Assembly (NCBI GenBank): GCA_949130495.1
Contig: OX422216.1
Location: forward strand, 361,236,605-361,300,604
DNA from: Sambucus nigra
Taxonomy: Eukaryota; Streptophyta; Magnoliopsida; Dipsacales; Adoxaceae
Length of the DNA stretch: 64,000 nucleotides
Direction: 5' to 3'
This document shows, piece after piece, positions 57,099 to 64,000 of this stretch. The notes under the pieces were generated by a model. It saw only the letters and a program-made list of their open reading frames with translations. It was not told the DNA's origin and did not search any database. Position numbers and translations under genes: made by a program. Within the stretch, counting starts at the first letter, position 1. Each line of letters begins with the position of its first letter.

Positions 57099-57371
57099 TC
57101 ATATGTAGTACTTCTTTAGGTGATCAACATTCCATGGGTTAGCAAAAGGTTCCCCTTCTAGGTTTTCCAGCCTGTAGGTGCCAGACACAACCTCTTCTGT
57201 CACTTTGTAGGGACCATGCCAGTTTAGGTGGAGCTTGTTTATTTTTTATAAGGTATTCTTCATTACTAGGTCTCCCACGGTAATGGGCCTTGACTTCACC
57301 CTCTGATTATAAAACTTTGCTGCTCTCTGCTGGTAAGCTTCTTGCCTGATCTCTGCGTCTTTTCTTCTCTC
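57099..57371 (-). pseudogene. Gypsy pol, integrase C-terminal domain
   Basis: Same frame as the integrase after a TAA at 57372-57374: AEIRQEAYQQRAAKFYNQ, RVKSRPITVGDLV, a TAA at 57246-57248, then LHLNWHGPYKV, YRLENLEGEPFANPWN and HLKKYYI ending at TGA 57099-57101. This is the usual end of Tat-type pol. Confidence 0.8.
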
Positions 57372-58328
57372 TTAGATCAGATCTAGGTCTAGTCTCCTCT
57401 CTTCCCCATTTTTATCGGGGTCATAGTTCTGAACCCTATGAGTTGGGAGTCCCACTTCTGTTAGTATGACGGCCTCTGAGCCATGTGCTAGCATGAATGG
57501 TGTTTCTCCTGTAGGCATCCTTACCGTGGTTCTATAGGCCCATAACACAGCGTAGACCTCTTCCGTCCATCTTCCCTTCGCTTCTTCTAACCTCTTCTTG
57601 ATTCCCTTGAGGATTGTTCTGTTCGTGACCTCGGTCTGACCGTTTGCCTGAGGTCGGCCAGGAGATGAGAAAAACTTCTTTATCCCAACTCTTACGCAAG
57701 ACTTCCCTAAAGAGGAGTTATTGAACTGGGTCGCATTGTCTGAGATGAGAGTGTTTGGGAGTTCGTGTCTGCATATGATGTTCCTCCAAATAAATTGGAA
57801 AGTCTTCTGTTCTGTGATCTTTATCATCGGCTCTGCCTCCACCCACTTTGAGAAGTAGTCAATGGTAACTATTAGGAACCGATAACTGTTGGCAGCTCTC
57901 GGTAGGGGTCCTACTAGGTCAATCCCCCATACTGCAAATGGCCATGGAGAGGTGATTGATGTCTGTGGTTGATGAGGAATAGTGGTGAATCTCTGACATT
58001 TATCACACCTTTTTACATAAGCTGCAGCATCTTTGACCAAGGTTGGCCACCAGTATCCCTGTGTAATGATTCTCTTGGCCAAGGGTCTTCCTCCTATATG
58101 ACTGGAGCAAGAACCCTCATGAACTTCCTGTAAGATCCGGGGAACTTTGGTGGGATGCACACATTTGAGGAGAAGCAACATAAATCCTTTCTTGTACAGG
58201 ACGTCTGCTACTATCGAGAACTTGGCAGCCCTATATCTCAATTTCCTCCTCTCTAGCTTGGATTTGGGTAGCTCTCCTTCTTTGATATATCTTATGAGGG
58301 GGTCCATCCATGAGTCTCCCAAGTTCAA
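57372..58328 (-). pseudogene. Gypsy (Tat-type) integrase
   Basis: 318 open codons. An H2C2 zinc finger (HEGSCSSHIGGR, then YWWPTLVKDA and CDKCQRF) lies at about 58110-57990. The DDE catalytic core has the first D in WGIDLVGPLP (near 57918), the second in LISDNATQF (near 57740) and E in GQTEVTNRTIL (near 57634). WAYRTTVRMPTGETPF, LAHGSEAV and HRV follow. It inserts element DNA into chromosomes. Stop codons on both sides (58335-58337 and 57372-57374) keep it from being made as part of pol. Confidence 0.9.
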
Positions 58329-58334
58329 ATTGAG

Positions 58335-59291
58335 TCAAGGGTTGCATACCTCTTCTTCCTCAATGGTCTCTTTTCCTAAGACCTCGACCGAGACTGTCCT
58401 CTTAACTCCTGTCTTAGTCGCTGAAGCCAACCTTGCCAATGCATCTGCGTGGCTATTATTCTGCTGAGGTACTCTCTTCAGTTTTGTCTCTTCGAAATAT
58501 TCTAACATCGTTCTCACCCTTTTAAGATACTTAGCCATCCTTTCATCTTTGGCTTCATAGACTACTAAGACTTGATTGACAACTAATCTTGAGTCGCTAT
58601 GAAGTAGGAGTCGTCTTACTCCCAGTGTCTTTACCAATGAGAGGCCTGCTATCATGGCCTCATACTCTGACTCATTGTTAGATGCTTGGAAGTTGAATCT
58701 CAAAACGTATTCAATGTTGGCACCTTCTGGTGCTGAGAGTATCAGCCCTGCACCGCTTCCACTGTCACAGGAGGAACCATTAACAAAGAGACTCCAAATG
58801 CCGGTATTTGATGAGAAGGCCCCTTCTGACATGACTCCTTGCCTGAAGAGGTACCGATCCTCTTCGTTCTCCGCCACTCTGCCCCTTATCTTTTTGGATG
58901 CGACCTCTTCCTGGCCTTGGAAGACGTTTGGTGTTGTCTCTTCCATCTCTCGGAAGACACTACCGTTTGACCCTTCAGCACCATCCAGGTCATTTTCTCC
59001 CTCGGCCTCTTCCCATGTGAACTCAGCAACAAAGTCTGCGAGGGCCTGCCCCTTGGTGGCTGTCCTAGGTTGGTAGGTAAGGTCATACTCCCCCAACTCA
59101 ATGGCCCAAGTCATCAACCTTCCAGATTTTTCAGGTTTATATAGGACCTGTCTTAGTGGTGAGTCAGTGAGGACAACCATGGAATGGGCTTCGAAGTAGG
59201 GCTTCATCTTCCTTGAAGCATGTATCAGGGCATAGGCTAACTTTTCCATACGAGGGTAATTTTGTTCAGACCCTTGAAGGGCTTTACTGTT
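58335..59291 (-). pseudogene. Gypsy (Tat-type) RNase H plus second RNase H
   Basis: The frame enters at 59291, where another element interrupts RT. The first part is the RT-linked RNase H (EQNYPRMEKLAYALI, FEAHSMVVLTDSPL, ALADFVAEF). A linker of about 90 acidic residues follows, then a second, archaeal-type RNase H: WSLFVNGSSCDSGSGAGL, NNESEYEAMIAGL, LLHSDSRLVVNQV and NSHADALARL. The double RNase H is the mark of the Tat lineage. In the second domain the first catalytic Asp of the DGSS motif is Asn (codon AAT), which should reduce or remove activity. It ends at TGA 58335-58337. The 17 codons upstream of 59291 belong to the inserted LTR. Confidence 0.88.
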
Positions 59292-59929
59292 TGTTAACGC
59301 AAAAATTCTCCATCTACGAGGACCAATCAGAAAAGGACACATGTCATCCTACGTGGCAATATTCGACATCCGAGGAGAGTTGGTCGACACCCGAGGAGTA
59401 TTAGTTGGCATCCGAGGAGAGTTGGTCGGCACCCGAGGAGTATTAGTCGGCACCCGAGGAGAGTTGGTCGGCATACCAACCGGGAAGATCAAAGGATAAC
59501 TACGCATTTAATGAGCATTAATGTACATTTATACTGTAGATGACAACACATAGCATACCAAGCAATTCAACAATTAGATTCGTTGAATGTAGACATAATG
59601 TATAAATGTCTACATACAATGAATCTCTTTATCTCTCATCACTATAAATACATGTATTCCCTTAGCCAAAAAGGGGGATCGGACAACAGGAGATCCGAGA
59701 GATTCGACAACGATGAGAGACACCATACACAAGATCCACACCTTTTTCTCTCTCTACACCATATTGTGCTATTGTAAACCCCTGGGAATAAAATAACAGT
59801 GGACGTAGGCTTTTCCTTGTAGCTGAACCACTTTAAAAATCTTTGTCTCTCATATGTATGATTGGATTGCTTTTATCTATTTATCTGTGATCATAAAAAT
59901 GGGATTCGGTCCAGTTTTTTGCATCAACA
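59292..59929 (+). repeat. 5' LTR of the second Tat-type element, 638 bp
   Basis: Ends TGTT/AACA. TATA box CTATAAATA at 59642-59650. The leader contains CAGTGGACGTAGG and GCTGAACCACTT like the LTR at 43161. A 21-bp minisatellite lies in its upstream third. Confidence 0.85.
59370..59474 (+). repeat. 21-bp minisatellite in the LTR, 5 units, two alternating types
   Basis: Units start CCGAGGAG at 59370, 59391, 59412, 59433 and 59454. Odd units continue AGTTGGTCGRCAY, even units TATTAGTYGGCAY, so the true period is a 42-bp dimer. Confidence 0.9.
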
Positions 59930-59931
59930 GA

Positions 59932-59950
59932 TTGGCGCCGTCTGTGGGAA
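59932..59950 (+). other. Primer-binding site TTGGCGCCGTCTGTGGGAA
   Basis: Two bases after the LTR end; this 19-mer is the usual primer site of plant Tat-type elements. Confidence 0.85.
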
Positions 59951-60433
59951 CCGTGTTACAAGCATCGTTCTCCATCAAAAGCTAAGTTTTTATTTTCTCT
60001 ACGTATAATCAATTATACATACATCTTTTGATTCAATCATAATTTTTATGTTTATATACATAAATTAATTGTCCAATTTTTATCTGCAAAATATTGCATA
60101 TCATGATTTTAAAATCATAATTGTTAGGTTAATATTAGTTAGAAATCTGAAAAATAATGGATTTCATAAATCATAACTTTTTGCTTGATTCTCAAGTTTC
60201 AATTTTATATCATGGAATAAATATTTTAAATGATTACATATACCAATATATATGACGGTGGTAAGATTTGATAATTTTCATTATAAATTTTGTAAGATCT
60301 TTGCTGTCTATTCAAATTCCTATCATATTTTTAATTAGAGAATGGGAAAAGTTAAAATCAAGAACAATTTCTCTCTCTCGATAATCACAATTCTGACCCA
60401 TATCTGCTTTAAGAGTTCTCATCAATTTGATTC

Positions 60434-60472
<39 letters not shown>

Positions 60473-61339
60473 TATATTCAGTGTTAGACAATTTTCATCA
60501 TGAACGTTAAGCATCTATGACTCTTCTTGAAAATATTATGGGCAAACACGTTTATGTAATGAGTTACATCAAGGAAAAAGATTTGACATATGTTGATTCA
60601 CATATTTCACATCTTCTACAAGGGAGTAAAAATTCAAAACCATTCTTTTTCCTCTTGGATATTGATCATATTTTCTCTTAGATCTGATGATTTCTATTGG
60701 TTATCTCTTAGATCTAAGAATTTTGATTCATTACGATTTATTAATTCTGATAAAGATTGATTTATTGGTTCGATGATTGATTTTTGGTATAATTTTCGTA
60801 ATGATTTTTATCATCCAGCGTATATTTTTATCTCCACAAATGGAAAATAGGAAGGAAACCCAAAATAACCATCTCTCTCCTGAAAAACCTTTACCCAATT
60901 TCGTAAAGAAGTTGAAAAATGAGCAGTCGCTCAAGAAAGGGCAATGGAGAAACTTTCCCAGGAAGATGAAGAAATTTTGGATTTATTAAATTCATATCAA
61001 TCGTTTTGACCTCAACCGTCTAAAGCAACAAAAATAATGAAACTGGGCGGCATAAAAAAAATAACCTACAATTCAAGGACGATCATCCACCTCACAACTT
61101 GATTCGGTTTCAGATAAAAAAAAAATTTCAATCCTAGGATTATATTACTCTCCGATTCAAAGTCTGCCTGCCTTGAGCTCAAAGGTCCCATTATTATGCA
61201 ACTACTGTTTAGCATCAATTGTGTGAGGATGAAAAATCCAGAAGAAGGTCGCCGGATGAGTATTTCTGGTCGGTGAAAAACTATGTGAATTTTTGCTCTA
61301 CTTAATCGGAATAAAGAAGTAATCTCCTCGGTATATCTC
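59951..61339 (+). other. AT-rich leader of the second Tat-type element
   Basis: No gene. (AT)n microsatellite at 60438-60469. Short frames such as 60777-60989 have no recognisable motif. Confidence 0.5.
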
Positions 61340-62960
61340 ATTGACAAGTATTGTTAGTCGACAGCATTTTTGTTGGTCGGAACCATCTATTGTTGGTCGG
61401 CGACATCTGGTCGTTACCCGACCAAAATTTATTTATCGAACTATCCTTGCTGGTCGGTGGTCATTTGCGAAGAAAACACGAACATCTTCACCAAATTTTC
61501 CAATCACGGTCAAAAAAATCTTCTGGTCGGAGGCACCTGATTCTAGTTGGTAGCAGTTATATATTGGTCGGTGGAGGGCTTCACCCAGGTTGAAATGCCT
61601 CCCGACCAACTAAACTAGGTGAAATTTTATTTTTCGGAGACATCTAATGGTGGTATGCAATTGGTTGGTGAACCTATTTGTTGATCGAGAATTTCACCAG
61701 ACCATTTTTATTGGTCGGTGGTAGGCTGTGAAGATTCATCAGAAACATTGGAGTAGATCGGCAATACCTCGGTGGTCGTTTCAAAATAAGAACATCTGGT
61801 CGACATCTACTTTTGATAACAAAGAAATAGTTGGTTAACAACTTAAAAGGCCAAAGTTGGTCGGAAACAAGTTTTAGCCAAAACAAAGGCTTCTTGATCG
61901 TATGTACATGGTCGGCGGATCAAAACGAAGGCATCCCAACACTGATGTCACACGATGCTGGTCGGCGATACCACTGGTCAGAGATGGTTATCACCAATTG
62001 ACGAGGAATGCTGGAATGGAGGGATGACAAATTTATTTGCCCAGATTATTAATTTTGACAAAGTCAAAATTATTACCATTGCTACCTATTTATTTTTCTT
62101 ACACTTCTCTAACAAAAAATGTTTTAAAATAAAATAAAATATATCCCTGAACTTTATCTTAGAATAAATTTTTCGATCCCATATTTGAGCATTTATTTAA
62201 AAATAAAATTATTTTATAAAAAGCCCAAATCAAACCTTATGACATCTAGTTGATAAAAAAATGCTCACATTGACACACATTTGGCACAAAATATTTTATT
62301 TCATATTTTGAAATTTTTATTGCCTTATGTCCGAGCTGATACATATTATATGATATTTAGCTGCAAAATTTTGCTAATGATAATTTCTATGAGAATCAAT
62401 CTCGACAGGTGTTCGAGCAACTTATTAAATGCCTCATGTACAAGATTCACCCCCAACAGTTATCCTTTTATCATGTATTATACATCAAGAGGAGCTCCAC
62501 GACTTACTATTTGTTAGTCGATGGCATCTATTTCTACTCGACAGTTCTCGTACACTTGGTCGGCATCAAGTCGGAAACAATCCTCCACCGAATTTCAGTT
62601 TACCAGTTCCAGTCATCAACAAAGAACGGTTGAAAAACTTCTGGCATAGGTCGGCTGTAAAAGGTCGGGGCACCTCATAATTGTAAGTATGGCTGAATGA
62701 TTATTGGAGAGCAGGTCGACAACCAGTACTACAACAATAAACATCACCAGCACCAATTGTGTTGGTCCACTATATATAGCTAGTCGAAAAAATCAAATGT
62801 TGGTCGGAGGCATTTCATTATGATCGGTGATGGATATTATGCAATTTGAGGAGTTCCCGAGCTCCCATTCTTTGATCGGCTACATCTATTTCTACTCGGA
62901 TGTACCTATTGTTGGTCGGCGGGTATATAGTTGGTCGAGAAAATCAATTGTTGATCAGCA
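61340..62960 (+). repeat. Region of dispersed TGGTCGG repeats
   Basis: TGGTCGG followed by a C/T-G-G/A word occurs about 12-15 times (for example near 61375, 61396, 61452, 61512, 61566, 61711, 61859, 61910, 61960, 62559, 62801, 62914), often before CATC or CAACATC. Spacing is irregular. The same word is in the LTR minisatellite. A TCTCGACAGGTG word recurs near 62400 and 63480. No gene. Confidence 0.65.
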
Positions 62961-63835
62961 ACATCTCAACCTTGGCCGGAGGCAGTAGAAAGCTAATACC
63001 AGAATTGAAAATTGATGATTCGTTTGGTTCTCTCATTTTGATTTTGACAAAATCACTACTTCGCTGCCAAAGGACAAGACTATCCCCTTATTCTTATCCT
63101 TATCCTTTATTAATTCAAAACATGAAATTCCTAATTGAAAATTTGCATGGAGAAAAATTAAAATGCATACTTGGTTATTTTCTAATCCACATAAACTTTA
63201 TGTGAAAAATATTCCAAGACCAAAAAAATTATATTTGAGCATTTATTGAATTTCAAATAATTCCTAAAGTGATAAATAATTTCTAAAAAACCAATTTATA
63301 TTTGGTCTTTTACTTAAAATTAAAATGCCTAGCATTTTTATTAAAATTTGGTCATAAAATACACGTGTGGCACAAAAATATTATTTCATATTTTGAAATT
63401 TTTATTATTTTATGCTGATACACAACACATATTGTTTGGCTGAATAATTATTCTCATGATAATAATTATTTTCTCTAGTCTCGACAGGTGCTAGGGCAGC
63501 TTATTAAAATTTCATAGGGACGAGATTCAATCCCGATGAAAGCTCTCGTAAATCTCTGGAAAAGTAGTATTGTTCGACATCAATCAATTTTGCCTCGACA
63601 TATCAACCAACATATATTATTTCATTTTTTGAAATTAATATTTTTATTTCTCAAACATATACCTATCATATATTTATTGGATGATTAAATTATTCTCATG
63701 ACTAATCAATTGAGCCTACACATATGGTAGAGCAAGATATTAATTTTTACAGGTACAAGACTCAACGCCGACGAATGCTCGGAAAATTTATTCTTTCTAT
63801 ATATATTCAGCTTCGAGGAAGTCTCCATCATCAAT
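62961..63835 (+). other. AT-rich interior without a gene
   Basis: Segments at 63350-63540 repeat sequences from 62265-62460 (ATATTTTATTTCATATTTTG, then CTCGACAGGTG and CTTATTAAA), showing an old internal duplication about 1.08 kb apart. Nothing coding is seen. Confidence 0.45.
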
Positions 63836-64000
63836 ATTCCTAAAAATGCCAATTCAGGTTGGTTAGGAAGAAAAAATATTCCTAAAAATGCCAACTTAGG
63901 TTGGTTAGGAAACAAAATATTCCTAAAAATGCCAACTCGGTTTGGTTAGGAAACAAAATATTCCTAAAAATGCCAACTCGGTTTGGTTAGGAAACAAGAA
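63836..64000 (+). repeat. 41-bp tandem repeat, at least 4 units, cut by the window end
   Basis: ATTCCTAAAAATGCCAA starts units at 63836, 63878, 63919 and 63960, each with GGTTGGTTAGGAA or GGTTTGGTTAGGAA. The last units are nearly identical, so it is young or homogenised. Confidence 0.9.

Larger units (their letters stand above)
43161..59291 (-). mobile_element. Tat-type Ty3/gypsy element with antisense ORF, 5' part cut off
   Basis: In minus-strand order: the end of RT/RNase H, a second RNase H, integrase (59291-57099), a tandem array (57000-55920), an ORF on the opposite strand (53268-55688), a PPT (52711-52696) and the 3' LTR (52695-43161, split by a copia element). The double RNase H and an antisense ORF between pol and 3' LTR are features reported for the Tat lineage. 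The rest of pol, gag and the 5' LTR are missing because another element inserted at 59292; they may lie beyond the window. Confidence 0.8.
59292..64000 (+). mobile_element. Second Tat-type Ty3/gypsy element, left part
   Basis: LTR 59292-59929, primer site and about 4 kb of leader-like interior that runs to the window end. It is inserted into pol of the minus-strand Tat element; the host reading breaks exactly at its TGTTAAC start. The target duplication would be CTGTT (59287-59291), to be checked beyond the window. No gag or pol is reached inside the window; the interior so far is repeat-rich and noncoding. Confidence 0.8.

Overview
This window is plant nuclear DNA made almost entirely of transposable elements nested in one another, together with satellites derived from or captured by them. 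The host is probably a dicot; I cannot name the species. The evidence is Ty1/copia and Ty3/gypsy LTR elements with plant-type primer sites, a decayed CACTA (En/Spm) transposase, a hAT element with a perfect 8-bp target duplication, AT-rich spacers, and no host gene with an intact frame. I found no tRNA, rRNA, CRISPR or bacterial feature.

Layout. 1-6214: an Athila-like Ty3/gypsy element without pol, cut at the window's left edge, carrying one frameshifted ORF of unknown function. 6215-12350: unassigned DNA, an LTR-like segment read on the minus strand, then two satellite families with near-170-bp periods (about 5 and 18 units). 12650-13045: a long inverted repeat. 13372-18604: a minus-strand CACTA transposase pseudogene and a second CACTA-type ORF. 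18767-34213: a tandem duplication seen as four collinear block pairs. Its first copy was later hit by a hAT element (19806-21332), an LTR element with 259-bp LTRs (22671-26417) and a 2.6-kb solo LTR (27538-30140).

33038-39242 is a copia derivative with gag but no pol, flanked by the duplication CATAT. 39248-40053 holds microsatellites and a CACTA-like terminus. 40128-43160 is part of a second Athila-like element on the minus strand. 43161-59291 is a minus-strand Tat-type Ty3/gypsy element: 3' LTR, an antisense ORF of the 'putative gypsy type transposon' family, a nine-unit 127-bp array, then integrase and two RNase H domains. A nearly intact copia element (44060-52643, duplication GCCTC) sits inside its 3' LTR. 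59292-64000 is the left part of another Tat-type element inserted into its pol and running off the window.

The genes serve retrotransposition: gag (capsid), then protease, integrase, reverse transcriptase and RNase H. The copia element at 44-52.6 kb is the only one close to coding-complete (one in-frame stop and one frameshift) and is related to the pol-less derivative at 33-39 kb, so it is a plausible autonomous partner. I see no convincing new cellular system. The strongest leads are the tandem duplication, the antisense ORF with its hairpin array, the possible retroelement origin of the 172-bp satellite, and the pol-less Athila-like element with its repeated-motif protein.
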